DNA from: Actinomycetes bacterium
GTDB taxonomy: Bacteria > Actinomycetota > Acidimicrobiia > Acidimicrobiales > Ilumatobacteraceae
NCBI GenBank assembly: GCA_021414085.1
Contig: JAIOPC010000007.1
Coordinates: forward strand, 62,001-126,000
Direction of reading: 5' to 3'
Length of the DNA: 64,000 nt
The notes below the pieces were generated by a model. The model was not told where the DNA came from and did no database searches. It saw nothing but the letters and a program-made list of their open reading frames with translations. How positions within the stretch are numbered: the first letter of the stretch is position 1; each line of letters opens with the position of its first letter. Below are positions 36,189 to 44,955 of the stretch, in pieces. Position numbers and translations under genes: made by a program.

Positions 36189-38585
36189 ATGGCTGACCTC
36201 TTTCTCGGCGGGTTGATCGACCCCGCCAAACACGAACGCACCGACAAAGACGTCGTGCTGCCCAGTGGCGACTTCACAACCCACGGCGTCATCGTCGGCA
36301 TGACGGGGTCCGGCAAGACCGGTCTTGGCATCGTGCTGATCGAAGAAGCGTTGTCGGCAGGAATACCGACGTTGCTGATCGACCCGAAGGGCGACCTCAC
36401 CAACCTGTGCCTCACCTTCCCGAATCTTGCGGCGGGCGACTTCGAGCCGTGGGTGAACGAGGGCGATGCCAGCAAGGCTGGCCAGTCGGTAGCCGAGTAC
36501 GCGGCCGCACAAGCAAAGACGTGGGCAGAAGGGCTGGGGGGCTGGAAAGTCAGCGCCGACCGAATTGCGCAACTGCGCGCCAAGGCGACCTTCACGATCT
36601 ACACGCCAGGCTCCAGCGCCGGCGTCGGGCTGAACATCGTCGGCTCCATGCAAGCGCCCTCCGATGGGCTCGACCCAGAAATCATTGGCGACGAGATCGA
36701 AGGCTTCGTCAGCGGTCTACTCAGCCTCGTCGACATCGAGGCCGACCCGTTGAGCAGTCGCGAACACATTCTGCTCAGCAACCTGATCCTCAACGAGTGG
36801 AGCGCGGGCCGCAGCTTCGACCTGCCTTCACTGGTCGGCATGGTGACCAAGCCACCGATCCGCAAGTTGGGTGTGTTCGAACTCGACGAGTTCTTCCCGC
36901 CGAAGGATCGCACCGCGTTCGCGATGCGGCTGAACGGCCTGCTCGCCTCACCGTCGTTCGGCGCGTGGATGGAAGGCCCTCCGCTCGATATCGAGAAGCT
37001 GTTGCGCACCGCCGACGGCAAGCCGCGCTGCGCGATCATCACGACCGCGCACCTCAGCGATCAAGAGCGCCAGTTCGTCACGACGCTCGTTCTCAGCAAG
37101 TTGGTGACATGGATGCGCAAGCAGAGCGGCACCACCGACCTACGTGCGCTGTTGTACATGGACGAAGTGGCCGGCTACTTGCCTCCAACGGCGATGCCGC
37201 CAACCAAGAAGCCGATCATGACGATGATGAAGCAAGCGCGCGCGTTTGGTGTTGGCGTTGTGCTGGCAACGCAGAACCCGGTCGACGTCGACTACAAGGC
37301 GCTGTCGAATGCGGGCACATGGATGATCGGTCGCCTGCAAACAGATCGCGATAAGCAGCGACTCCTCGACGGAATGAGCGCCGCCGCCGGTGGCGTCGAC
37401 GTCGGCGCGGTTGGCGACACCATCAGCGGGCTCGCCAAGCGCGAGTTCGTGTTGCGCCGCGCGGGCAAGGACAAGCCGGAGGTATTCACCACCCGTTGGG
37501 CAATGAGCTACCTGCGCGGTCCACTCACCCGCGACCAGATCGCCGTGCTAATGAAAGATCAGAAGGAAGCGTCGCAGGCCGAGTCAGTGAAGGCCGCCGA
37601 GGGCAAGCCCGCCGCACAGAAGGCCGCTGTCGAGTCGGACGAATCGCCATTGATTCCCGAGGTCGCCGATGGCGTAGCAGTGCGTTGGGTCGACATTGCT
37701 GCCCCGTGGCTGCCGACAATCGGAGGCGACCCGCGCGGAACTCGTTACGAGCCTTCCGTCGTCGCGCGCGTCGCGCTGCGCTACGACGACGACAAGGCCG
37801 ATCTCATGCACGACGAGGAATACGAGGCCGTTCTGTTTCCGCTGACCGAACAGGTCGACGCGTCGCGCGTGATCGGCGTCGACTACGACGACCGCGACCT
37901 GCGCGAGGACACACCGGAGTCCGCCGCGTATCAACTGTCGCCAGCGCCGATCAAGAGCAAGAAGTTCTGGACCAGCGTCGAGCGTGGCCTCACCGATCAT
38001 CTGGTGCGCAGCCGCAAGGTCGAGCTGCAGTTCAACCGGGAGTTGAAGCTGTACAGCCGACCGGGCGAAACGGCCGAAGCGTTCGTGCAGCGTTGCGCGC
38101 AAGCAGCTGATACGCAGGCCGACGCCGAGACCGCGAAACTGCGCGACAAGTATCAGTCGAAAGTCACGACACTCAAGTCGCAGCTGCAGACGGCCGAGGA
38201 TCGCGCTGAGGTGCTTGAGGAGCAACGCAAGGGCAACCGCAACTCCGAGATTCTGTCGACGGCGGGTTCGATCCTGGGCGGCCTGCTCGGTGGCAGTAAG
38301 TCACGCGGCGGCATGTTGGACTCGGTCCTCGGAAAGGCCGGCAGCGCGGCTGGTCGTAGGGGTCGCACATCTGCTGCCAGTCGGCGCGTGGAGGCAGCCG
38401 AGAACAAGATCCAGTTGCTGCACGAGCAGCTGGAGGACCTGGAGGCCGAGTTGGCCAAGGAGGTCACCGACATCGACGCCAAATGGGCGGCGGTTGCCAC
38501 GCAATCGGAGATGATGCCGATCACTCTGGAGAAGAGCGACGTGAAGGTCACGCAGCTCTCACTCGTCTGGATACCTGTCGCCTAA
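36189..38585 (+). CDS. HerA-like (DUF853) ATPase
   Basis: This is a 798-residue cytoplasmic P-loop ATPase. Walker A is GMTGSGKT (residues 37-44), DPKGDL follows at about 63, and a Walker B-like segment ALLYMDEVAGYLP lies near 320, then the arginine-containing ATQNPVDVDYKALSNAGTW. The DUF853 family is related to HerA and VirB4 helicases, but its cellular job is not settled. Residues about 640-790 form a long coiled coil broken by a Gly-rich hydrophobic stretch (SILGGLLGGSKSRGG). The ATG at 36189 starts the conserved N-terminus. It has no NurA nuclease neighbour. Confidence 0.88.
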   Translation: MADLFLGGLIDPAKHERTDKDVVLPSGDFTTHGVIVGMTGSGKTGLGIVLIEEALSAGIPTLLIDPKGDLTNLCLTFPNLAAGDFEPWVNEGDASKAGQSVAEYAAAQAKTWAEGLGGWKVSADRIAQLRAKATFTIYTPGSSAGVGLNIVGSMQAPSDGLDPEIIGDEIEGFVSGLLSLVDIEADPLSSREHILLSNLILNEWSAGRSFDLPSLVGMVTKPPIRKLGVFELDEFFPPKDRTAFAMRLNGLLASPSFGAWMEGPPLDIEKLLRTADGKPRCAIITTAHLSDQERQFVTTLVLSKLVTWMRKQSGTTDLRALLYMDEVAGYLPPTAMPPTKKPIMTMMKQARAFGVGVVLATQNPVDVDYKALSNAGTWMIGRLQTDRDKQRLLDGMSAAAGGVDVGAVGDTISGLAKREFVLRRAGKDKPEVFTTRWAMSYLRGPLTRDQIAVLMKDQKEASQAESVKAAEGKPAAQKAAVESDESPLIPEVADGVAVRWVDIAAPWLPTIGGDPRGTRYEPSVVARVALRYDDDKADLMHDEEYEAVLFPLTEQVDASRVIGVDYDDRDLREDTPESAAYQLSPAPIKSKKFWTSVERGLTDHLVRSRKVELQFNRELKLYSRPGETAEAFVQRCAQAADTQADAETAKLRDKYQSKVTTLKSQLQTAEDRAEVLEEQRKGNRNSEILSTAGSILGGLLGGSKSRGGMLDSVLGKAGSAAGRRGRTSAASRRVEAAENKIQLLHEQLEDLEAELAKEVTDIDAKWAAVATQSEMMPITLEKSDVKVTQLSLVWIPVA

Positions 38586-38586
38586 C

Positions 38587-38614
38587 TAGCTGCATAATGC
38601 ATGCAGCGCAGCTA
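38587..38614. promoter_or_regulatory. Palindromic operator of the vapBC pair
   Basis: TAGCTGC (38587-38593) and GCAGCTA (38608-38614) form a perfect inverted repeat. Nested inside is CTGCAT (38590-38595) with ATGCAG (38601-38606). It sits 11 bp before the antitoxin ATG and covers a possible -10 (CATAAT, 38594-38599). This position suits autorepression by the VapBC complex. Confidence 0.6.
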
Positions 38615-38624
38615 AAGTGCAGGC

Positions 38625-38858
38625 ATGCCTGTCGCCGTCACCATCCGTCACGTCCCCGACGAAGTTCGCAACGAACTCGCGTCGCGTGCGGCGCAGAAGG
38701 GTTGGTCGCTGCAGGAATTCCTGCTGCACGAGCTGATCGAGCTCAGCCATCGGCCCGACCGCGCCGCGTGGATTGCGCAGGTGCGGTCAAGGATCCCGGC
38801 CGGTCAAACCGTCACGGTCGAGGAAATCCTGGCCGCCCGCGACGCTGACCGACGGTGA
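38625..38858 (+). CDS. vapB: VapB/FitA-type antitoxin
   Basis: This is a 77-residue ribbon-helix-helix antitoxin. The N-terminus VAVTIRHVPDEVRNELASRA gives the DNA-binding strand and helix, and the C-terminal half (WIAQVRSRIPAGQTVTVEEI) is the toxin-binding tail. It overlaps the toxin gene by 4 bp (GTGA at 38855-38858) and is preceded by a palindromic operator. Confidence 0.9.
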   Translation: MPVAVTIRHVPDEVRNELASRAAQKGWSLQEFLLHELIELSHRPDRAAWIAQVRSRIPAGQTVTVEEILAARDADRR

Positions 38859-39256
38859 TCGTCGTTGATGCGAGTGCCGCAGTCGCCTTCATCGTCGACA
38901 ACGGTCGCGTCGGCGAATTCCTGTCCGCCACAATCGAAACTCACGAGATCGCCTATCCGTCGTTGATGCCATTCGAAGTGGCGCACGTTCTGCGACGCCT
39001 GTGCCTGAACAACGTGATCGATCAACGGCTCGCACAGACAGCTTTGGGTGAGGCCGCGGGGTTTCGTGGTCAAGTGTTCGAGTTCGCCGATCTCGCCAAT
39101 CGAATCTGGCAACTCCGCAACAACCTGACCGCGTACGACGCGGCGTACGTCGCTCTTGCCGAGTTGATCGACGTTCCACTTCTTACGCTCGACACGCGTC
39201 TCATGGCGGCACCTGGTGTGCGCTGTCGCTTCGTCGAGGTTCCAGGGGTCGCTTAG
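38855..39256 (+). CDS. vapC: VapC-type PIN-domain toxin
   Basis: This 133-residue PIN-domain endoribonuclease starts at GTG 38855. The acidic residues expected in the metal site are visible: Asp in VVDASAAV, Glu in PFEVAHVLRR, Asp in LTAYDAAYVALAE and Asp in LLTLDTRL. VapC toxins cleave tRNA or rRNA; the target here is unknown. The stop overlaps the stop of the convergent DUF2461 gene by 4 bp. Confidence 0.92.
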   Translation: MIVVDASAAVAFIVDNGRVGEFLSATIETHEIAYPSLMPFEVAHVLRRLCLNNVIDQRLAQTALGEAAGFRGQVFEFADLANRIWQLRNNLTAYDAAYVALAELIDVPLLTLDTRLMAAPGVRCRFVEVPGVA

Positions 39257-39918
39257 GTATCCATCGAATCGGCCGGTGGCAGCGTGGACGGCCCGACGTG
39301 TTTGTTGAGCCACTTGTTGAGGTCGGCTGCTGCAAGCCAGGCATCGCGCACACGTTCAACAACCTGTTTCGTGTGCATCCATTTCGCCAGCGGCCAGTCC
39401 TTCGATGCCACAAGGCCCTTACGACGCAGGATCGCGATCCGCGGGTGGTCCTTCGGATACCCACGTGGCGCCGTCTTCAGCTCGCTCATCGCGCCCAACT
39501 TCAGTCCACGCTTCTCCGCATCAGTGCACAGCGCGACAAGCTTCTCGCCAGTCGCCCTTCGGTCAACCGCGGTGCGGAATCGCTCCAGCTGATCCGACGC
39601 CATGTCGTAGTAGCCCGACCCGGCAAACATTCCTGTTGCGCTCAAGTGGATGTAATGACCTGCCCCACCATCGGATTCGCCATAGGCGCCGATGTGATCC
39701 TTGTAGGGCGTCTTGTCCTTCGCGAAACGCACATCGCGGTACGGACGGAACACGTTGAACGGCCCAAACTCCGCGAGCTCGTCGAGCAGCGCCAGCATCG
39801 GATCGCGCACCAGGCGTTCGTAGGTCGCCTTGTTCGCCTGCCAGAACGTGCGCGAGTTGTCGACGCCAAGGCGCTCGTAGAACGCAAACGCCTCATCCGG
39901 AAATCCGCTGAACGCCAT
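39253..39918 (-). CDS. DUF2461 (TIGR02453 family) protein
   Basis: This 221-residue cytoplasmic protein of a widespread uncharacterised family shows the hallmarks FYERLGVDNSRTFWQANKATYE, FRPYRDVRFAKDKTPYKDHI and PRGYPKDHPRI. No catalytic function is established for the family. It is convergent with vapC and divergent from glpK. Confidence 0.87.
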   Translation of the reverse strand: MAFSGFPDEAFAFYERLGVDNSRTFWQANKATYERLVRDPMLALLDELAEFGPFNVFRPYRDVRFAKDKTPYKDHIGAYGESDGGAGHYIHLSATGMFAGSGYYDMASDQLERFRTAVDRRATGEKLVALCTDAEKRGLKLGAMSELKTAPRGYPKDHPRIAILRRKGLVASKDWPLAKWMHTKQVVERVRDAWLAAADLNKWLNKHVGPSTLPPADSMDT

Positions 39919-39955
39919 GAAGCCGCATCCTATTCACCTCGCATAATGTGCACCC

Positions 39956-41371
39956 GTGGCTGTGCTGGCGATCGATCAGGGAACGTCGGCAACGAAGGCA
40001 GTTGTGGTCGACACCGACGGCTCGGTGCTCGGGCTTGCCGAGGTCCCTGTTGCGGTGCACGCAACCAGCGACGGCGGCGTCGAGGTCGACCCGGAGGCGC
40101 TGTGGGCCAGCGTGGTGGCGGCCGGTAGGCAGGCGATCACGGCCGCGGGCGGCCCCACGCTTACCGCTATCGGGTTGGGAAATCAGGGCGAGACCGTCGT
40201 GGCGTGGGATCGCCAAACTGGTCGAGCGCACGGCCCGGCAATCGTGTGGCAGGACCGCCGATCAAGCGTGGTGTGCGATCGGTTGGCCGAACATGGCCCA
40301 CGCTTGGCGCAACTCACCGGGCTGGAACTCGACCCATACTTCGTCGCACCGAAGATGGTGTGGCTACGCGATCGCATCGCGAGCGAGCTCGTCGTGACGA
40401 CATCTGACACGTGGTTGCTACATCGCCTCTGCGGCGCCTTCGTCACCGACGTTGCGACCGCCGGCCGCACATTGCTGCTCGACCTCGAGTCGGGTGGGTG
40501 GAGCGCCGAAGCCTGCGCCATCTTCGACATCGACCCTGCGACCTTGCCAGCGGTCGTCGGCAATGCACTCGCGCTCGGACAGTGCAGCGAGTTCGGTGGC
40601 AACGTGCCAGTCACCGGTGCTTGCGTAGATCAGCAGGCGGCACTCTTCGCCGAGGCTTGCCATACAGCCGGCGAAGCAAAGTGCACGTACGGCACCGGCG
40701 CGTTCATGCTGGCGTGCACCGGCTCGACGCCGACCCGATCATCCAACGGATTGGTCGGGTGCCCGGCGTGGCAACTGGGCGACGCGTTGACGTGGTGTCT
40801 TGACGGGCAGGTGTACACCGTCGGTGCCGCGGTGACGTGGTTGACAGCGATGGGCATCATGAACGAGCCGAGCGACCTCGACCGCCTCGGCGGCGTCGTC
40901 GACGACGCTGGAAGTGTCACGTTCGTGCCCGCACTGGCAGGCCTCGCCGCTCCGTACTGGAAGCCGCACGCGCACGCTGCCTTCACCGGTATGTCGTTGA
41001 GCACCGAGCGCGCCCATCTCGTGCGCGCCGCGATCGATGGCATTGCCGCGCAGGTCGCGTTGCTCGCACACGCTGCTGGTCGAGACCTCGGTTCGCCGAT
41101 CACGCGTCTGCGCGTCGACGGTGGCCTCACGCGCAGCACCACCTTGTTGCAAGTGCAAGCCGACTTGTTGCAGTGCCCGGTGGAGGTTTATCCGTCGCCA
41201 CACGCCACTGCGTTGGGCGTCGCCGCGTTCGCCGCAATCGGTTCTGGTCAAGCGACCGAGCAGATCGAGTGGCAACCGAGTGCCGTGGTCGAGCCATCGA
41301 TCAGCGCCGCAGAGGCTGCTGAGCGACTCGCTCGTTGGCAAGCGGTCGCCGACGCGACGATGGACCTCTGA
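39956..41371 (+). CDS. glpK: Glycerol kinase (FGGY family)
   Basis: This 471-residue kinase starts at GTG 39956. N-terminal ATPase-fold motifs are LAIDQGTSATKAVVVD, the substrate region IVWQDRR and the GTGAFML segment; the C-terminal DGG motif is LRVDGGLTRSTTL. The product, glycerol-3-phosphate, is the substrate of the next gene, whose ATG overlaps this stop (TGATG), which supports glycerol specificity over other FGGY sugars. It is slightly shorter than typical GlpK (about 500). Confidence 0.88.
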   Translation: MAVLAIDQGTSATKAVVVDTDGSVLGLAEVPVAVHATSDGGVEVDPEALWASVVAAGRQAITAAGGPTLTAIGLGNQGETVVAWDRQTGRAHGPAIVWQDRRSSVVCDRLAEHGPRLAQLTGLELDPYFVAPKMVWLRDRIASELVVTTSDTWLLHRLCGAFVTDVATAGRTLLLDLESGGWSAEACAIFDIDPATLPAVVGNALALGQCSEFGGNVPVTGACVDQQAALFAEACHTAGEAKCTYGTGAFMLACTGSTPTRSSNGLVGCPAWQLGDALTWCLDGQVYTVGAAVTWLTAMGIMNEPSDLDRLGGVVDDAGSVTFVPALAGLAAPYWKPHAHAAFTGMSLSTERAHLVRAAIDGIAAQVALLAHAAGRDLGSPITRLRVDGGLTRSTTLLQVQADLLQCPVEVYPSPHATALGVAAFAAIGSGQATEQIEWQPSAVVEPSISAAEAAERLARWQAVADATMDL

Positions 41372-42747
41372 TGTTCGACGTCGCCGTTGTCGGTGGCGGC
41401 GTCGTCGGCTGCGCCGTGGCCCGTGAGCTCACTCGCCATCGGCTCACGGTTGCCCTGCTGGAAGCGCGCAACGACGTCGGCGCCGGTACTAGCAAGGCCA
41501 ACACCGCCATCTTGCATACCGGCTTCGACGCGGTGCCGGGCTCGACAGAAGCGCGGTTGGTCGCCCGCGGATACGGGTTGCTGAGCGCGTACGCGCCCGC
41601 TGCTGGCATCTCGGTGGAAGCAACCGGTGCTGTGTTGGTCGCCTGGGACGACGAACAAGCTGCCAACCTGCCAGCGCTGGCCGAGAAAGCCGTGGCGAAC
41701 GAGTACATGGACGCTGAAGTGATCGACGCCCACGCGGTGCGCCAGCTTGAGCCGAACTTGGGTGACGGCGTCACCGGTGGCATGGTCGTGCCGGGCGAAT
41801 ACCTCATCGACCCGTGGACAACGCCGATCGCCTTTGCCACGGAAGCCGTGCTCAACGGTTGCGAACTGTTAACACGATTCGACGTGGCTCGTTGCGCCGT
41901 CGGGTCGGAGAGCACCGTCCTCACCGCAACTGACGGCCGCAAAGTTCAAACGCGCTACGTCGTCAACGCGGCCGGGTTGTACGGCGACACGCTGCACCAC
42001 CTGTTTGGCCACGCCGGCTTCACCATCCGGCCACGGCGAGGTGAGCTCATCGTGTTCGACAAGCTCGCTCGCCCGCTGCTGCAGCGCACGATTCTGCCGG
42101 TGCCAACAGCGCACACGAAAGGCGTGTTGGTTGCGCCAACCGTGTTCGGCAACATCATGCTCGGCCCGACGGCCGACGAGATCGAGGATCGGGGGGCGAC
42201 CGGCAGCACACGGACGGGCATCGACACTCTGCTCGCGAAGGGGCATCGCATCCTTCCAGCCTTGATGCACGAGGAAGTGACCGCCGTGTACGCCGGACTG
42301 CGCGCTGCTACCGAGCACAGCGACTACCAATTGAGCGCGCACGCCGAAAGTCGCTACGTGTGCCTCGGCGGCATTCGGTCGACTGGCCTGACATCGTCGA
42401 TGGCATTGGCAGAGCAAACAGTCGCGCTACTTGCCTCGATCGGACTGACGACAACGATGCGGGAGGCCGATGAATGGCTGAGCGCTCGCATGACACCGCT
42501 CGGTGAAGCCGACGAGCGTCCGTACCAGCGCGGCGGTGCCGTGGTCTGTCAGTGCGAGCGCGTCACGGCCGGCGAAATCGACGCTGCAATTACCTCGACT
42601 GTTCCCGCCAACGACGTCGACGGATTGCGTCGCCGCACGCGAGTTCTCGCCGGTCGCTGCCAGGGGTTCTACTGCGCAGCCAACGTGTGCGCGCTTGCAG
42701 CGCAGTCGGATGGACGGGCAATGAGCGAGTGGATGGGCCTTCAATGA
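41371..42747 (+). CDS. glpA: FAD glycerol-3-phosphate dehydrogenase with C-terminal BFD Fe-S domain (GlpA-like)
   Basis: This 458-residue DAO-family flavoprotein oxidises glycerol-3-phosphate to dihydroxyacetone phosphate. The FAD motif is VVGGGVVGCAVARELT. A bacterioferredoxin-associated [2Fe-2S] domain forms the end, with CxC in VCQCERVTAGEI and CxxxxC in GRCQGFYCAANV. This is the layout of GlpA and of clostridial/Thermotoga-type soluble dehydrogenases rather than of aerobic GlpD. It is coupled to glpK upstream (TGATG) and to an oxidoreductase downstream (ATGA at 42744-42747). Confidence 0.88.
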   Translation: MFDVAVVGGGVVGCAVARELTRHRLTVALLEARNDVGAGTSKANTAILHTGFDAVPGSTEARLVARGYGLLSAYAPAAGISVEATGAVLVAWDDEQAANLPALAEKAVANEYMDAEVIDAHAVRQLEPNLGDGVTGGMVVPGEYLIDPWTTPIAFATEAVLNGCELLTRFDVARCAVGSESTVLTATDGRKVQTRYVVNAAGLYGDTLHHLFGHAGFTIRPRRGELIVFDKLARPLLQRTILPVPTAHTKGVLVAPTVFGNIMLGPTADEIEDRGATGSTRTGIDTLLAKGHRILPALMHEEVTAVYAGLRAATEHSDYQLSAHAESRYVCLGGIRSTGLTSSMALAEQTVALLASIGLTTTMREADEWLSARMTPLGEADERPYQRGGAVVCQCERVTAGEIDAAITSTVPANDVDGLRRRTRVLAGRCQGFYCAANVCALAAQSDGRAMSEWMGLQ

Positions 42748-43907
42748 CGCCCGACGTGGATGTGGCGATAGTCGGCGCCGGCCCTGCCGGACTTTCGGCC
42801 GCGATCGAGCTGCGCCGCCGCGGTGTCGGACGAGTCGTCGTGCTCGAACGCGAACAAGTCGCGGGTGGCATTCCACGCCACACCGCACATCTTGGCTACG
42901 GCGCGCGCGACCTACATCGAATGACAACCGGTCCGCGCTACGCGGCGCTGCTCACACGCCGCGCCGAAAAGGCGGGCGTGGAGATCCAACTTGGCCGCAG
43001 CGTGCAGTCGTTCGTCGGCGGCCAACTATTCACCACCGGCGCTAGCGGACAATCACAGATACAAGCTCACGCGGTAGTACTTGCGACCGGCGTGCGCGAG
43101 CGGCCACGCGCGGCACGGCTGGTGCCGGGCGATCGCCCCGCAGGCGTGCTCACGACCGGTTCGCTGCAACAGTTCACGACGCTTCATCACCAACGGGTCG
43201 GCACCCGAGCAGTCGTCGTGGGTGCCGAGCATGTCAGCTTCTCCGCCGTGCTCACGCTTGCGCACGCGGGCTGCAAAGTCGCGGCGATGGTGACCGCGCT
43301 CCCCCGCCATCAGACCTATGCACCGTTGCGCATCGCAACTGCTGGCCGGCATCGCGTACCGATTCACACCGGCGTGACGGTGGCCGAGATCGTCGGCCGC
43401 AGCCGTGTCGAAGCAGTCGTGCTCACCGACGGTCGCCGGATCGAGTGCGACACCATTGTTTTCACCGGCGACTGGATCCCCGACCACGAACTGGCGCGCA
43501 GCGCTGGCTTACCGATGCTGTCGATCGCCAAGAGCCCGATCATCGACGACGGTTGGCATACCGAGCAGAGCGGCGTGTTCGCGATCGGCAACCTGGTGCA
43601 TCCGGCCGAGACCGCCGACGTGTGCGCGCTCGATGGGCGCGCAGTGGCGGAACACGTAATGGACTGGCTAACGCTCGGCCGTTGGCCGGCTGCCGTCGCA
43701 CCCATCAACGTCTCGTCGCCGATCGCGTGGGCCGCGGCCTCTTCGGTCGGGGTTACGTTCCGTGTCGAACAGTTTGTGACTGGGTCGATCGAGGTCTCCA
43801 GCGGCAGTGAGGTTCGGCATCGAACGAAACGCAAGCAGTGGATTCCGAATCGCGCGTATCACGTCAAAGGTTTCACCGACTGCAGCGAGCTTCGCTTCCG
43901 TCGCTGA
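42744..43907 (+). CDS. FAD-dependent NAD(P)H oxidoreductase of the glycerol operon
   Basis: This 387-residue pyridine-nucleotide-disulfide-type flavoprotein has the FAD motif VAIVGAGPAGLSAAIELRRR and a second GxGxx(G/A)-type site near AVVVGAEHVSFSAVLTL, ending with a DG-type FAD segment (SGVFAIGNLVHPAE). The redox Cys pair of disulfide reductases is absent. By analogy with glpK/dehydrogenase/oxidoreductase/DUF1667 clusters it should shuttle electrons from the BFD-tailed dehydrogenase to NAD or another acceptor; no separate DUF1667 gene is present. Its 3' end overlaps the convergent WYL regulator by 49 bp. Confidence 0.85.
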   Translation: MTPDVDVAIVGAGPAGLSAAIELRRRGVGRVVVLEREQVAGGIPRHTAHLGYGARDLHRMTTGPRYAALLTRRAEKAGVEIQLGRSVQSFVGGQLFTTGASGQSQIQAHAVVLATGVRERPRAARLVPGDRPAGVLTTGSLQQFTTLHHQRVGTRAVVVGAEHVSFSAVLTLAHAGCKVAAMVTALPRHQTYAPLRIATAGRHRVPIHTGVTVAEIVGRSRVEAVVLTDGRRIECDTIVFTGDWIPDHELARSAGLPMLSIAKSPIIDDGWHTEQSGVFAIGNLVHPAETADVCALDGRAVAEHVMDWLTLGRWPAAVAPINVSSPIAWAAASSVGVTFRVEQFVTGSIEVSSGSEVRHRTKRKQWIPNRAYHVKGFTDCSELRFRR

Positions 43908-44869
43908 GCCGTTGCAGCTAGGGCGACGACACCGGATGCAAGCGTCTTCAAACCCTCGCGCACCTCTAGTGGTTCGATCACTTCGACTTCGGCACCTATA
44001 CCGAGTAGCGCGAGCGCGAGCTGGTCGGCGTTCTCGTAAGGAAACTGCAGCTCTGCCCAGCCCATCGCGTCAGCTGCTGTCGCCGACGCCACGGCTTCGC
44101 GTGCGTAGGCACCGAGCGCGGCGAGCCGTTTGAGCCCAAGCGCAGACACCCGCAACACAGCTGTCTGCTGTCGAAGACTTCCTTCAAAGCGCGTGAGCTC
44201 CGCCGACCAGAACGCCGACAGATCGAAGTCAGCCGGACGATCAAACCGCGAGTCCTCCACGCGTACGTCTCGCATATTCGAGACGCGAAAGATGCGGGTC
44301 TTCTCCGCTCCGTGCGCAACCAAGTACCACAGCCCGGCTTTGAGAACGAGACCCAATGGGTCGACGGTCCACGAGCGGACAGCCGTCCAACTGTCGTACG
44401 TCATGGCAAGGCGCTGGCCATCCAGTACCGCTCGCGCAATCACCGGCAGATCGGGTGTCGGCTCTGCATCGTGGTACCAGTCGACCGGATCAAGATGGAA
44501 GCGCGCGCCGATCCGCCCTGCCTCTGCGCTGGCCCCGGGCGGAAGAGCCGCCAGCAACTTTTGGCCGGCCTGCGCAGCAGCCGTGCCGAGCCCCAATGCT
44601 TGCGCAGGGCCCGGCATCCCGATCAGGAACATGGCCTCGGCTTGCCCACCGTCGAGTCCCGTGAGCTGCGTGCGGTAACCGGCGAGCAGCGCAAACCCAC
44701 CGCCCGGGCCACGGTCGGCGTACACGGGCACGCCCGCCGCGCTCAGCTGATCCATGTCGCGGTAGATGGTGCGCACCGAGACTTCGAACTCCTGGGCGAG
44801 GGCTTCCGCCGTCACCCGTCCTTTCAGCTGCAGCATGATGAGAATCGAGAGCAGTCGGCTGGCGCGCAT
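43859..44869 (-). CDS. YafY-family HTH/WYL-domain transcriptional regulator
   Basis: This is a 336-residue repressor or activator. The N-terminal winged helix reads RLLSILIMLQLKGRVTAEAL and SVRTIYRDMDQLSAAGVPVY. The WYL-type ligand domain in the centre contains DPLGLVLKAGLWYLVAH, and a WCX-like C-terminus follows. It is divergent from the DUF1579-like gene at 44956, with a perfect inverted repeat between the two starts that is probably its operator. Confidence 0.9.
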   Translation of the reverse strand: MRASRLLSILIMLQLKGRVTAEALAQEFEVSVRTIYRDMDQLSAAGVPVYADRGPGGGFALLAGYRTQLTGLDGGQAEAMFLIGMPGPAQALGLGTAAAQAGQKLLAALPPGASAEAGRIGARFHLDPVDWYHDAEPTPDLPVIARAVLDGQRLAMTYDSWTAVRSWTVDPLGLVLKAGLWYLVAHGAEKTRIFRVSNMRDVRVEDSRFDRPADFDLSAFWSAELTRFEGSLRQQTAVLRVSALGLKRLAALGAYAREAVASATAADAMGWAELQFPYENADQLALALLGIGAEVEVIEPLEVREGLKTLASGVVALAATAQRRKRSSLQSVKPLT

Positions 44870-44888
44870 CCTGACGAGACCCTAATGA

Positions 44889-44905
44889 CTGACACTCGAT
44901 GTCAG
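44889..44905. promoter_or_regulatory. Perfect inverted repeat, probable operator of the WYL regulator
   Basis: CTGACA-CTCGA-TGTCAG lies 20 bp from the regulator start and 51 bp from the divergent gene start. TGACA/TGTCA palindromes with a short spacer are common at operators of YafY-type WYL regulators. Confidence 0.6.
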
Positions 44906-44955
44906 GTATCGGTCCTTACGGTTCCAGTCTCCGATCCACGGCGAAAGGGAGTTTT

